64,000 nt of DNA from Arenimonas fontis (GCF_008386465.1 NZ_VUOD01000003.1:62001-126000), one strand, 5' to 3'. Numbered from the stretch's first letter, positions 47,741 to 56,542 are shown. Program-made: numbers and translations. The notes: a model not told the origin generated them from the letters alone.

Positions 47741-49084
47741 CTAGCGCCGATCGGGGTCGGCCGGCAGTCTGGCCTGCTCGCGGACAAGCCTGAACGCGCC
47801 CAGACCCAATCCCGCCGCCACCAGCGCGCCGACGCCGAACACCAGGCTCGAGCCGAAGACGGCCAGGGCCTTGTGGCTCCAGACGAAGAACAGGTCGCCG
47901 AAGCGGTAGACCGCGGTATCGACGACGGCCTTGCCCTTGTAGCGTATCTCCCGGCCCACCCGGGTGTAGATGGTCTCGCGCGCCGGCTTGGCCAGCGAAA
48001 ACTCGCCCGCCCGGGTCAGCACCTGCACCACCGCCACCAGCATTGGCAGCGGCGAAGCACTCAGCAGGGCGAAGCCGCCGAGGATGGCAAAGGCGGGAAT
48101 CAGCAGCGCCGGTTTCACGCCGAACCGGACCAGCAGCGGCCTGGTGACGAAGAGCTGCACGAGGATCGTGACCAGGTTGATGGCCAGATCGATGCTGGCG
48201 TAGTAGGCGGTACGGTCGCCGTCCTCCGGGAAGAAGGCGCGGGCGATCGCCGCCTGTTCGTTGTACAGCAGGGTTCCAACGCCCACGCCGAAAAACATCA
48301 CAACCGCCATGGCCCGCAGCAGCGGCTCGTCCCGGAGCAGGCGCAGGCCGGCCAGGACGCTGCCGCCCATGGCCTGCTCGGCGCCACGCCAGCCGCGCTC
48401 GGTCTCGCGCAGGCGTGCCCAGCGGCCCAGGCGCAGGATGCAGACGACACACAGGCCCAGCAGTACCGCCGATACCAGCAGCAGGTTGGCCACGCCGACC
48501 TGCCCCACCAGCAGGGAGGTCAGGGACGGACCGGTGAAGCCGCCGACGGTACCGCCGGCGGCGATGAAGCCGTACAGGCGGCGTGCTTCCGGGTCGCTAT
48601 AGATGTCCGCCATGAACGACCAGAACACGGAGACGGCGAACAGGTTGAACACCGCCACCCAGATGAAGAAAGCCGCGCCCCGGCCCGGCGCTTCGCGCTC
48701 GAACAGCAGATGGAAGCCGATCAGGCAGACGATGAAAAGCAGATACAGCACCGGCAGGAACACCCGCCGCGGGAAGCGGCTGACCAGGGCCCCGTAGACC
48801 GGCTGCAGCAGCAGCATGGCGACGAAGGTGCCGGTGAACAGCAGCTGCAGCGTCAGCCCGCCCAGATCCCAGCCGCGCTCGCTCGCCCATCGCACCAGGG
48901 CAGCCGGGAACACTGCCTGCACGTCGGCCGAGGCCCCCATCGCATCCCGCACCGGCCGCAGCACGTAGTAGCCGGTCAGCAGGAAAAAGAAGTACAGGAA
49001 GGACCAGATCAGCGGCGGAAACTCGCGCAGCGTCAGGCGCAGGTGGTCCAAGCGTCCGGCCTTGGCGGGCATGTCGGGGCTCAT
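47741..49084 (-). CDS. MFS-type transporter (NTP/NDP translocase-like)
   Basis: 447-residue protein with about 12 hydrophobic segments. The start YFFFLLTGYYVLRPVRDAMG resembles the first helix of the MFS subgroup related to nucleotide (Npt/Tlc) translocases. Charged residues inside the helices are few. Substrate uncertain: nucleotide exchange would be surprising for a free-living bacterium, and many homologues are annotated just as MFS. ATG 49084 was chosen as an internal start past a basic, non-membrane extension. It faces the GMC gene divergently. Confidence 0.75.
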   Translation of the reverse strand: MSPDMPAKAGRLDHLRLTLREFPPLIWSFLYFFFLLTGYYVLRPVRDAMGASADVQAVFPAALVRWASERGWDLGGLTLQLLFTGTFVAMLLLQPVYGALVSRFPRRVFLPVLYLLFIVCLIGFHLLFEREAPGRGAAFFIWVAVFNLFAVSVFWSFMADIYSDPEARRLYGFIAAGGTVGGFTGPSLTSLLVGQVGVANLLLVSAVLLGLCVVCILRLGRWARLRETERGWRGAEQAMGGSVLAGLRLLRDEPLLRAMAVVMFFGVGVGTLLYNEQAAIARAFFPEDGDRTAYYASIDLAINLVTILVQLFVTRPLLVRFGVKPALLIPAFAILGGFALLSASPLPMLVAVVQVLTRAGEFSLAKPARETIYTRVGREIRYKGKAVVDTAVYRFGDLFFVWSHKALAVFGSSLVFGVGALVAAGLGLGAFRLVREQARLPADPDRR

Positions 49085-49249
49085 GCGGGCGGGCGTCCTG
49101 CGGGCTGCGCGCACGATAGCCAACCCGGCCGGGCATCGCCAGCGGCGCCGGCGACGATCCCGCATCGCCGACATGCCCGAGGCTGCTCCCGAGTGTTTGC
49201 TCTAGACAGGGGGCCTACCGTCGGCCGGTCATATAGGAATGAGCCGCTC

Positions 49250-50842
49250 GTGTACGACTACATCATCGTGGGAGCGGGTTCGGCCGGCTGCGTGCTGGCC
49301 AGTCGCCTGAGCGAGGACCCGGACTGCCGTGTGCTGCTGCTGGAGGCGGGCCCACGCGACTGGCACCCCTTCATCCACATGCCGGCCGGTCTGGCCAAGC
49401 TGGTCAACCGCAAGGGCGTGAACTGGGATTACAGCACCGCTCCCGAGCCGGCGCTCGACGGCCGCCGGCTGTGGTGGCCGCGCGGCAAGGTCCTGGGCGG
49501 GTCCAGCTCGATCAACGCCATGTGTTACATCCGCGGCCATGCCCGGGACTATGACGAGTGGGCGGCCATGGGCGCCGAGGGCTGGCACTGGGACAACGTG
49601 TTGCGCTATTTCCGCCGGAGCGAAGGCAACAGCCGCGGCGAGGACGCCCTGCATGGCGGCCACGGTCCGCTGTCGGTCACCGACCTTCGCCACCGCAACC
49701 CGCTGTCCGAAGCCTTCCTGGAGGCGGCGGCGCAGGCCGGTCATCCGGCCAGCGACGATTTCAACGGGCCGCGCCAGGACGGCTTCGGCTGGTACCAGGC
49801 CACCATCCGTGACGGCGTCCGTTGCTCGGCGGCCACCGCCTACCTGCGACCGGCCCGCAGCCGCCCCAATCTCAGCGTGGTGACCGGCGCGATGGCGCGC
49901 CGGGTGACCATCGAGCGCGGGCGCGCCACCGGCGTCGTGTATACGGCCGGCGGTCGGGCCTTTCACGCGGCCGCGGGCCGCGAAGTGCTGCTCAGCGGTG
50001 GCGCCATCAACTCGCCGCAATTGCTGATGCTGTCGGGCATCGGCCCGGCGGACGAGTTGCGGCGACACGGTATCGGGGTGCTGGCCGACCTGCCGGGCGT
50101 CGGTGGCAATCTCCAGGACCACCTGGACATCTGCACCCTGCAACGCTGCACCCGCGGCCTGAGCTACGACAGCGCCAGCGACCTGGCGGTGGCCTTCCGC
50201 TACTACCTGATGGGCCGGACCGGCCCCGGCGCCAGCAACATCGCCGAAGCCGGCGGTTTCCTGCGCAGCCATCTGGCCGAGGACGAGCGGCCGGATCTGC
50301 AGTTCCATTTCGTGCCGGCCCAGCTCGACGACCATGGCCGCAACCGCCTTCCCGGCAACGGCTATACGCTGCACGCCTGCGGCCTGCGGCCGCGCAGCCG
50401 GGGTCGCCTGAGCCTGGTCAGCGCCGATGCCGCCGACAAGCCGCGCATCGAGGCGCGTTACCTCAGCGATCCCGAAGGCTTCGACCTGAAGGTACTGCTG
50501 GAAGCGGTACGGCGCTCGCGCGAGATCCTGGCGCAGCCGGCCTTCGCGCCGTTCCGTGGCGAGGAAGTGCTGCCCGGCGCCCAGGTATGCGACGAAGCCG
50601 GACTGGTCGCCTTCATCCGCCGCAAGGCCGAAACCATCTACCACCCCGTCGGCACTTGCCGAATGGGCCGGACGGACGACCCGGACACGGTGGTGGACCC
50701 GCAGCTGCGGGTGAAGGGCATCCAGGGGCTGCGCGTGGTGGACGCCTCGGTGATGCCGAGACTGATCGGCGGCAACACCAACGCACCCACCATGATGATC
50801 GCCGAGCGTGCCGCCGACCTGATCCTGGGCCAGGCCGCCTGA
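49250..50842 (+). CDS. GMC family oxidoreductase (choline/alcohol dehydrogenase-like)
   Basis: 530-residue FAD enzyme. FAD Rossmann motif DYIIVGAGSAGCVLASRLSEDP begins at residue 3; GMC signature 1 is GKVLGGSSSINAM; signature 2 lies in GGAINSPQLLMLSGIGP; the C-terminal catalytic region is YHPVGTCRMG and GGNTNAPTMMIAERA. Length fits choline-dehydrogenase-like enzymes (530-560). No TonB, betaine or alkane genes are adjacent, so the alcohol substrate is unknown. Start is GTG 49250 with an AGGA site 11 bases upstream; no in-frame ATG exists. Confidence 0.93.
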   Translation: MYDYIIVGAGSAGCVLASRLSEDPDCRVLLLEAGPRDWHPFIHMPAGLAKLVNRKGVNWDYSTAPEPALDGRRLWWPRGKVLGGSSSINAMCYIRGHARDYDEWAAMGAEGWHWDNVLRYFRRSEGNSRGEDALHGGHGPLSVTDLRHRNPLSEAFLEAAAQAGHPASDDFNGPRQDGFGWYQATIRDGVRCSAATAYLRPARSRPNLSVVTGAMARRVTIERGRATGVVYTAGGRAFHAAAGREVLLSGGAINSPQLLMLSGIGPADELRRHGIGVLADLPGVGGNLQDHLDICTLQRCTRGLSYDSASDLAVAFRYYLMGRTGPGASNIAEAGGFLRSHLAEDERPDLQFHFVPAQLDDHGRNRLPGNGYTLHACGLRPRSRGRLSLVSADAADKPRIEARYLSDPEGFDLKVLLEAVRRSREILAQPAFAPFRGEEVLPGAQVCDEAGLVAFIRRKAETIYHPVGTCRMGRTDDPDTVVDPQLRVKGIQGLRVVDASVMPRLIGGNTNAPTMMIAERAADLILGQAA

Positions 50843-50857
50843 GCCGGGCGTCGCCGC

Positions 50858-52807
50858 TCAGGGCTCCTGCAGGAGCCGCTCCAGCAGCGGCGGCAACGGA
50901 CAGTGCAAGGCAGCGCAGACCACGCGCAGCAATTCGGCCTCCGCGACACTCATGCGGCCGTCATGACCGGCGGCGGCGACCAGCGCCTCCAGCAGCAGCT
51001 CCTTGCCCGTCGGCTCCAGCCGATCCAGTACCGGCCAGGCCTCGTCCAGCGCCCGCTGCCAGTCGGTCGGTGGCCGATACGGCGCGTCCAGGCGCGGAAA
51101 GGCCCGGTGCACGCCGGCCAGGTAGGCCCGGCGCGCCTCCGCTTCCTGATCGTGGCCGGCCTGGGCGAGGATGGACAGCAAGTCCAGGGCCGGGGCGGTC
51201 GCCGACATCAACCGGGCCTTGCCCGGTACCCAGGCCGAAGCCGGCGCCAGGGCATCGTGCACCTGCACCCGCAACAGCCGGCCGAGACAGTACTCGAACA
51301 GGCTGATCCGGCCGTCGGCGTGACTGAGCGCGAAACAGGTATCCATGAACCGTTCCAGCTCCGGCCGGGGCCGCTTCCGCAAGGCCGGCATGGCCATCGC
51401 CGCCAGCGGCAGGTGCAACAGGCGCGGCAGGTCCAGCAGCCGGTCGGCGTAGTCCGCGGCCTGCCGCGAAAGGCGCTCGTCGTGGCGGGCGGCCAGCTCG
51501 AACAGTTGCCGCTCGCGGACCTGGCCCGGCGGCGCCAGCAGCAGGCCGAACAGCAGCGGCACCGCCTCTTCGCGCTCGTGCGCAGCGGTACGCAGCACTT
51601 CCGGCAGGGCCTGCAGCAGGCTGCCGGCACGGGCAAAATCACCGCCGTCCGGGCGCGCCACCCGCGCCACCACCTCAGGTGGCGTGACCCGCAGTTCGAC
51701 CTCGTCGCCCGGCAAGGGCGGCGGCCGCACGTCGGTACTGGCTGTCGCCACCTCCGGTCCCGCCAGGCCGAGGGCGAGATCCTCGTCCAGGCCGGAGGGA
51801 GGATGCATCTGCCATCGCGCCTTCAAGTCCTCGAGGGCCTGCGGTCTGAAGGCCGGCTCCAGCGCCTGGATCCGCTCCAGCAGCGGCGGATGGGTGGCGA
51901 ACAGGCGCGAGTAGCCGACACCGTCACCGAACAGCATGTGCGCCACTTCCTCGGCGTCGCGGCTGCCCAGTTTCGAGCCGTCCTGCAAGCCGCCGATCTT
52001 CTTCAGGGCCCCGGCCAGGCCGCGGGTCTGGCGGGTGAACTGTACCGCCGAGGCATCGGCCAGGAACTCGCGCTGCCGGCTGACGCCGGCCTTGATCAGC
52101 CGGCCGAAGAACAGTCCGACATAACCGACCAGCACCAGGCCCAGGGCGGCGACCAATACCGGCGCCGACCCGCGCGAACCGCTCCCTCGCCCGTGCTGCA
52201 GGATCTTCCGGCCGATCAGCGCCATCGCCAGGATGCCGAACAGCACGCCCATCAGGCGGATGTTCAGCCGCATGTCGCCGTTGAGGATGTGGCTGAACTC
52301 GTGGGCGATCACGCCCTGCAGTTCGTCCCGGTTCAACCGGTCCAGGGCACCGCGCGTCACCGCCACTGCGGCATCATCGGGCGACCAGCCGGCGGCGAAG
52401 GCATTGATGCCCGGCTCCTGTTCCAGCACGAAGATCTGCGGCACCGGCACGCCGGAGGCGATGGCGATCTCCTCGACCACGTTGCGCAAGCGCCGGTAAT
52501 GGATGTCGCGGCTGTCCTCCGGCACCGGGGTAGCGCCCAGTTGCATGGCGACCGCGGCGCCGCCGGCGCACAGGCTGGCGACCCGATACAGGGAAGCGAC
52601 GCCGATGATGCCCAGGCTGACCAGGCTGGCCAGCGCCAGGCCGGCTGCCAGCGACCCGGACGGTGTCTCTTCCCGGCCAAGGCCGCCGAAGGCCAGCAGG
52701 AAGATCAGGTCCACCGCCAGCACCACCGCCGCCACCGCCAGCGCGAACAACACGACCAGCCGCCGCGACTGGCGCCTGGCCCGCTCCTGGCGCTCGAAGA
52801 AGTTCAT
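50858..52807 (-). CDS. M48 family metallopeptidase with long C-terminal extension
   Basis: 649-residue membrane metallopeptidase. Two hydrophobic helices (18-40, 52-80) lead to the zinc motif HEFSH (169-173) and a third region REFLADASAVQFTR with the distal Glu ligand; two further helices lie at about 185-235. It resembles HtpX-like M48B proteases, but the C-terminal 300 residues are an additional helical region not found in HtpX. ATG 52807 is 40 bases after lemA, an arrangement seen repeatedly for LemA/M48 pairs. Role in envelope protein turnover is probable. Confidence 0.9.
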   Translation of the reverse strand: MNFFERQERARRQSRRLVVLFALAVAAVVLAVDLIFLLAFGGLGREETPSGSLAAGLALASLVSLGIIGVASLYRVASLCAGGAAVAMQLGATPVPEDSRDIHYRRLRNVVEEIAIASGVPVPQIFVLEQEPGINAFAAGWSPDDAAVAVTRGALDRLNRDELQGVIAHEFSHILNGDMRLNIRLMGVLFGILAMALIGRKILQHGRGSGSRGSAPVLVAALGLVLVGYVGLFFGRLIKAGVSRQREFLADASAVQFTRQTRGLAGALKKIGGLQDGSKLGSRDAEEVAHMLFGDGVGYSRLFATHPPLLERIQALEPAFRPQALEDLKARWQMHPPSGLDEDLALGLAGPEVATASTDVRPPPLPGDEVELRVTPPEVVARVARPDGGDFARAGSLLQALPEVLRTAAHEREEAVPLLFGLLLAPPGQVRERQLFELAARHDERLSRQAADYADRLLDLPRLLHLPLAAMAMPALRKRPRPELERFMDTCFALSHADGRISLFEYCLGRLLRVQVHDALAPASAWVPGKARLMSATAPALDLLSILAQAGHDQEAEARRAYLAGVHRAFPRLDAPYRPPTDWQRALDEAWPVLDRLEPTGKELLLEALVAAAGHDGRMSVAEAELLRVVCAALHCPLPPLLERLLQEP

Positions 52808-52847
52808 GCCCGCCTCCCGGCTGCCCCGCCCGAGAGCGGGGCCTGGA

Positions 52848-53435
52848 TCAGAAAGCGACCTTGGGTGCCCCACGCTTGGCCGGTTCGTCTATCTCCAGCA
52901 GCGCGGCCGGCGCGAAGTTGAACATGCCGGCGACGATGTTGGAGGGAAAGACCTCGCGCTTGTTGTTATAGGCCATCACGCTGTCGTTGTAGGCCTGGCG
53001 GGCGAAGGCGATGCGGTTCTCGGTGGAGGTGAGCTCCTCGGTCAGCTGCATCATGTTCTGGTTGGCCTTCAGGTCCGGGTACGACTCGGCCACCATCATC
53101 AGCCGGGACAGGGCACCGGCCAGGCCCGTCTCGGCGCTGCCGAGCTGGGACATGGCGGCGGCATCGCCCGGAGCGGCCTTGGCCGCGGCCAGGCCACTGA
53201 CCGCGGCGGCACGCGCCCGGGTCACCGCCTCCAGGGTCTCCCTTTCGTGCTTCAGGTAAGCCTTGGCGACCTCGACCAGATTCGGGATCAGGTCGTAGCG
53301 TCGGGTCAACTGCACGTCGATCTGGGCGAACGCGTTCTTGAAGGCATTGCGGGCGGTGACCAGCCCGTTGTAGATGCCCACGGCCCAGAAGGCGGCAAGG
53401 ACTGCCAGGACGGCCAACACCACCAGCATCGTCAT
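52848..53435 (-). CDS. lemA: LemA family protein
   Basis: 195-residue LemA protein: one N-terminal membrane helix (3-23), then a helical periplasmic/cytosolic body with YNGLVTARNAFKNAFAQIDVQLTRRYDLIPNLVE and YNDSVMAYNNKREVFPSN, both family signatures. Function is unknown, though it usually partners an M48 peptidase, as here. ATG 53435 follows a GGGGG-type site and starts MTMLVV. It is divergent from the beta-lactamase-fold gene. Confidence 0.95.
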   Translation of the reverse strand: MTMLVVLAVLAVLAAFWAVGIYNGLVTARNAFKNAFAQIDVQLTRRYDLIPNLVEVAKAYLKHERETLEAVTRARAAAVSGLAAAKAAPGDAAAMSQLGSAETGLAGALSRLMMVAESYPDLKANQNMMQLTEELTSTENRIAFARQAYNDSVMAYNNKREVFPSNIVAGMFNFAPAALLEIDEPAKRGAPKVAF

Positions 53436-53483
53436 CGTCGGATTCCCCCTCTCCGGTTCAGGCCGCCGCGGCGGACAGCGCGC

Positions 53484-53489
53484 TAGAAT
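53484..53489 (+). promoter_or_regulatory. -10 element of the beta-lactamase-fold hydrolase gene
   Basis: TAGAAT in a GCTAGAATGCG context identical in form to that of purM; start point near 53496, 21 bases before the ATG. No clear -35. Confidence 0.45.
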
Positions 53490-53516
53490 GCGGCTGCCTC
53501 CAAGCCTACCTCGGTC

Positions 53517-54755
53517 ATGCCGCGCAAGAAAGACAAAGCCGCCAGGCATCGGCATCGCCCGCTCCGCCGCCTGGTGCTTCTGCTGGCCTGCACCATCGCC
53601 CTCGCCCTCGCCGCATCGGCTGCCGAACCGGCACGGCCGGCATTGCGACTGACACCGCACCTGCCCGAACTGGAGCGCCAGGCGGGCGAGCTGCATGCAC
53701 GCGCCCGCATCCCGGCCCTGGCCATGGCCATCGTCGAGGACGGCGAGGTCGTTTCCCTGCGTGCCTGGGGCGTGGTGGACAGCAAGACCCTGGAGCCGGC
53801 GACGGTGGACACGTCCTTCCGGATCGCCTCGCTGTCCAAGGCCTTCGCCGGCACCCTGACCGCCCTGCTGGTGCGCGAGGGCGCCATGTCCTGGGACTCG
53901 CCGATCAGCCAGCAGCTGCCAACCTTCCGCCTGCGCGACATGCAGGGCGCGCGCCGGCTCACGGTCAGGGAACTGCTCAGCCACCAGGTCGGCCTGCCCT
54001 ACAACACCTACGACCGCGACCTGGAGGCCGATCAGCCCTATCCGCTGCTGGCGGAAAAGCTGGCCGAGGCACCGCTGACCTGCAGCCCCGGCGAGTGTTA
54101 CGCCTACCAGAACATCGCCTTCAGCCTGGTCGGCGACCTGGTGTTCGCCAGTACCGGCGATTTCTACGAGCACCAGGTCGCCAAACGCATCTTCCACCCC
54201 CTGGGCATGACCGGGGCCACCTTCGGCCGCGACGCGCTCGAGTCCAGCCCGAGCTGGGCGCGGCCGCACGTGCGCAGCGGTGGCACCTGGGTACCGGTGC
54301 GGCCGAAGGAAAACTATTACCGCGTTCCGCCCGCCGCCGGCATCAACGCCAGCGCACGCGACATGGCGCAATGGCTGATCGCCCAGATGGGTCACCGGCC
54401 CGAAGCGTTGCCGCCCGAGGTGCTGGCCGAGATCCAGGCGCCGCAGGTGGAGACGCCCGGCGAGATCCGCGGCAGCAACTCCTGGCGCAGCGAGCGCCTG
54501 CGCGCCGCCCACTACGGCCTGGGCTGGCGCATCTACGACTACGCCGGGCATCGGCTGATCTTCCACGGCGGCGCCGTGCAGGGCTACCGGGCCATGATCG
54601 GCTTCCTGCCCGATGAGGGCGTCGGCGCGGTCGTGCTCTGGAACAGCGAGAGCAACATGCCCTGGGGCCTGCTGCCGACGGTGCTGGACCGGGCCCTGGG
54701 CCTGCCGGCCCGCGACTGGCTGACGCCGCAGGCGCCGCCGCGCCGCCGCCGCTGA
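53517..54755 (+). CDS. Serine hydrolase, class C beta-lactamase family
   Basis: 412-residue protein of the beta-lactamase/penicillin-binding-protein-like fold. After a basic start and one hydrophobic segment (about 18-36) come the SxxK motif SLSK (about residue 103-106), the YxN motif in CYAYQNIAFS, and HGG in LIFHGGAVQG in place of KTG. That set is typical of esterase-like or penicillin-binding serine hydrolases (EstB, AmpH-like), not of classical AmpC resistance enzymes. A role in peptidoglycan trimming or ester cleavage is plausible; antibiotic hydrolysis is not supported. ATG 53517. Confidence 0.9.
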   Translation: MPRKKDKAARHRHRPLRRLVLLLACTIALALAASAAEPARPALRLTPHLPELERQAGELHARARIPALAMAIVEDGEVVSLRAWGVVDSKTLEPATVDTSFRIASLSKAFAGTLTALLVREGAMSWDSPISQQLPTFRLRDMQGARRLTVRELLSHQVGLPYNTYDRDLEADQPYPLLAEKLAEAPLTCSPGECYAYQNIAFSLVGDLVFASTGDFYEHQVAKRIFHPLGMTGATFGRDALESSPSWARPHVRSGGTWVPVRPKENYYRVPPAAGINASARDMAQWLIAQMGHRPEALPPEVLAEIQAPQVETPGEIRGSNSWRSERLRAAHYGLGWRIYDYAGHRLIFHGGAVQGYRAMIGFLPDEGVGAVVLWNSESNMPWGLLPTVLDRALGLPARDWLTPQAPPRRRR

Positions 54756-54795
54756 GACGGCCACCGCCGGCACGGTCCGGGCGGGAAAGGAGAAC

Positions 54796-54828
54796 CGGAA
54801 AGAACGAACGCCGGCACGGGGCCGGCGT
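54796..54828 (-). terminator. Intrinsic terminator of the H1-like gene
   Basis: Minus strand: perfect 8-bp stem ACGCCGGC / GCCGGCGT with a 5-base loop, then TTCGTTCTTTCC. It lies 83 bases past the stop, between two convergent genes. Confidence 0.75.
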
Positions 54829-54910
54829 CGGAACAGGTGCCTTTGGAAAGTCTCCCTCCCCGCCTGGGCAACACGGGGAGAGAGCCCATACCTACGTGGT
54901 CGTCGGCGCC

Positions 54911-55345
54911 TTACAGGGCCGGGGCAACCGGGGCGGCCGGCATCATCGGCGCCGGCTTCTTGGCGGCCGGCTTGCGCGCGGCCTTCTTCTTGGCAGGCTT
55001 CTTCGCAGCCTTCTTGACGGCCTTCTTGGCCGGCTTGCGGGCCGCCTTCTTGGCAACCTTCTTCTTGGCGGCCTTCCTGGCCGGCTTGCGGGTGGCCTTC
55101 TTGGCAACCTTCTTCTTGGCGGCCTTCCTGGCCGGCTTGCGGGTGGCCTTCTTGGCCGCCTTCTTCTTGGCAGCCTTCCTGGCCGGCTTGCGGGTGGCCT
55201 TCTTGGCGACCTTCTTGGCCACCTTCTTCACGGCCTTTTTCGCCTTCTTGGCGACCTTCCGCACTGCCTTCTTGGCGGCGGCCTTCTTCACGGACTTCTT
55301 GGCGGCCTTCTTGGCCGGTTTTTTCGCAGCTTTCTTGGTAGCCAT
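54911..55345 (-). CDS. Histone H1-like lysine/alanine-rich protein
   Basis: 144-residue, extremely basic protein (mostly Lys, Ala, Arg, with Pro), resembling the C-terminal tail of histone H1 and bacterial H1-like proteins (AlgP/HctB-type repeats). A 17-residue unit of the KKATRKPARKAAKKKVA type recurs; the DNA repeats with a 51-base period at 55031, 55082, 55133 and 55184. It has no folded domain. It probably coats or bridges DNA; repeats of this sort vary in number between strains. ATG 55345 follows a GAGGAG site. It is divergent in context from gcvH and is preceded by about 800 gene-poor bases. Confidence 0.9.
   Translation of the reverse strand: MATKKAAKKPAKKAAKKSVKKAAAKKAVRKVAKKAKKAVKKVAKKVAKKATRKPARKAAKKKAAKKATRKPARKAAKKKVAKKATRKPARKAAKKKVAKKAARKPAKKAVKKAAKKPAKKKAARKPAAKKPAPMMPAAPVAPAL
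54995..55235 (-). repeat. 51-bp tandem repeats inside the H1-like gene
   Basis: CGGCTTGCGG recurs at 55031, 55082, 55133 and 55184, exactly 51 bases (17 codons) apart. Contraction or expansion would keep frame. Confidence 0.8.
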
Positions 55346-55400
55346 GGTCAACTCCTCGTCAGTTGGCTCGGACTGCCCAGTCACAAGTCACAAAGGCACC

Positions 55401-55422
55401 GCCACGGGATCGGTCCCGTGGC
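55401..55422. other. Hairpin in the leader of the H1-like gene
   Basis: Perfect 9-bp stem GCCACGGGA / TCCCGTGGC with a TCGG loop, 56-77 bases upstream of the ATG. It may be a leader hairpin or a weak terminator. Confidence 0.6.
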
Positions 55423-55488
55423 GCACCGCCGCCTGGCGCGGGGCAAGACGGACGGATTCGAACCGGCGCGGGGCGGCACCGGAAAGAC

Positions 55489-55516
55489 GAACGCCCGGGC
55501 CATGACTGGTCCGGGC
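55489..55516 (-). terminator. Terminator-like hairpin between the H1 gene and its putative promoter
   Basis: 12-bp stem ACGCCCGGACCA / TGGCCCGGGCGT (minus strand; one G-T pair) with a GTCA loop, then TTCGTCTTTCC. The tail is like that of the H1 terminator. It could end a small RNA started near 55717 or act as an attenuator. Confidence 0.6.
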
Positions 55517-55723
55517 GTGGGAATCGGGGTGGAACGTGGTGCGAGGGTCGGGGCGGACGTCGCGCCGGGAACCGGAACGGCCATCGGCGGCGGGAGCGGA
55601 TTTCGCGGAGGGATGTGTGCCCAGGCCCGGCATCTTCTCTTCCGGGATGATGACCTGTTTTGCAACCCGCGATTTCGGTTCGCTCTTGATCACTCGCTTC
55701 CGCGATTGGCGTCTGCTTGGCGA

Positions 55724-55752
55724 AAACTAATCACGGGATTTTCCGATGTCAA
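55724..55752 (-). promoter_or_regulatory. Putative promoter upstream of the H1-like gene
   Basis: Minus strand: TTGACA (55752-55747), 17-base spacer, TAGTTT (55729-55724). Predicted start near 55717, which would give a 370-base leader to the H1-like ATG. The 55517-55976 interval otherwise holds no gene I can support. Confidence 0.5.
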
Positions 55753-55976
55753 CAACCTTGCGGAAATTATTTCAAGCCCCGGAACCGCGACGACGGCGTC
55801 CGTCGTTCGGAACGATGACCTGGAGATTCATTGAAGGCTTCGCCCCGGAAATGCGGCGCCGAGAAAAAACCCGGGAAAAAACGCTGCGAAACGCAAACGC
55901 GGAAATCGTCATGGGGCGTGCGCCGCTTGCCTTCGAACCTTGCCGGCGGGCAGAGGACAGCCGCCGAACGGTCCGG

Positions 55977-56010
55977 AAAAAAAATGCGCCCGGACTACCG
56001 TTCCGGCACC
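55977..56010 (-). terminator. Intrinsic terminator of gcvT-gcvH
   Basis: Minus strand: stem GTGCCGGA / TCCGGGCGC with one bulge and a 7-base loop, then A and eight T. It lies 137 bases past the gcvH stop; another hairpin (56095-56121) precedes it. Confidence 0.7.
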
Positions 56011-56094
56011 TCGCAGGGGCCGAACTGCGCGGATTCCACCCCAGGCCGGCGGGGCCGAGGCCGCCGTCCATGACCGGCGATCGGGCCGGAAACG

Positions 56095-56121
56095 ACACCG
56101 GCCGCACGCGGCGGCCGGTGT
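56095..56121. other. Hairpin downstream of gcvH
   Basis: 10-bp perfect stem ACACCGGCCG / CGGCCGGTGT with a 7-base loop, 26 bases past the gcvH stop. It has only a weak T tail on the minus strand, so it is more likely a 3'-end stabiliser than a full terminator. Confidence 0.55.
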
Positions 56122-56146
56122 CCGGATCGTTTCCAACGGCGTGCCG

Positions 56147-56542
56147 TCAGCCCCCATCTTCCTCAAGCAAGGCGGCGTAGTCGTCCGGCGTCAGCAGTTC
56201 GGCCAGCTGCTCGGCATCGGCCGGCTCGAGCACGAACAGCCAACCCTCGCCGTAGGCGTCCTCGTTGATGGTCTCGGGCTTGTCCGCCAGGGCGGCGTTG
56301 ACCTCCACCACCTTGCCGCCGACGGGGGCGTAGACGTCGGAGGCGGCCTTGACCGACTCCACCACCGCCACTGCGGCGCCCTGTTCGACCTGGTCGCCGA
56401 CCTCGGGCAACTCGACATAGACCAGATCGCCCAGCAGTTCCTGGGCATGGTCGGAAATGCCCACCCGGACACGGCCGTCGTCTTCGACGCGGGCCCACTC
56501 GTGGGACTTCAGGAACTTCAGGTCGCCTGGGATCTCGCTCAT
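56147..56542 (-). CDS. gcvH: Glycine cleavage system H protein
   Basis: 131-residue lipoyl carrier protein. Lipoyl lysine is K65 in [14 protein letters not shown]; the fold matches biotin/lipoyl domains. It shuttles the aminomethyl group from GcvP to GcvT. Length agrees with the family (129-131). It follows gcvT by 68 bases and is the last gene of the transcript. gcvP is not in the window. Confidence 0.97.
   Translation of the reverse strand: MSEIPGDLKFLKSHEWARVEDDGRVRVGISDHAQELLGDLVYVELPEVGDQVEQGAAVAVVESVKAASDVYAPVGGKVVEVNAALADKPETINEDAYGEGWLFVLEPADAEQLAELLTPDDYAALLEEDGG

Noticed and set aside
53517-54755. Antibiotic-resistance beta-lactamase
   Set aside because: The KTG triad is replaced by HGG and the overall form fits esterase/PBP-like serine hydrolases; resistance is not supported.
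54995-55235. CRISPR-like spaced repeats
   Set aside because: The 51-base units are continuous with no unique spacers, and are explained by the protein repeats of the H1-like gene.
55440-55475. tRNA-like T-loop (GGTTCGAATCC on the minus strand)
   Set aside because: The T-arm stem pairs at only four of five positions, and no D-loop, anticodon arm or matching acceptor stem lies within 75 bases. TTCGAA is itself palindromic, so chance similarity is likely. A relic of an att site cannot be excluded but has no other support.
55388-55693. 101-codon open frame from GTG 55693 upstream of the H1-like gene
   Set aside because: Only the first 20 or so residues look protein-like; the remainder is Pro/Arg-rich and runs through two hairpins. 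No ribosome-binding site stands out.
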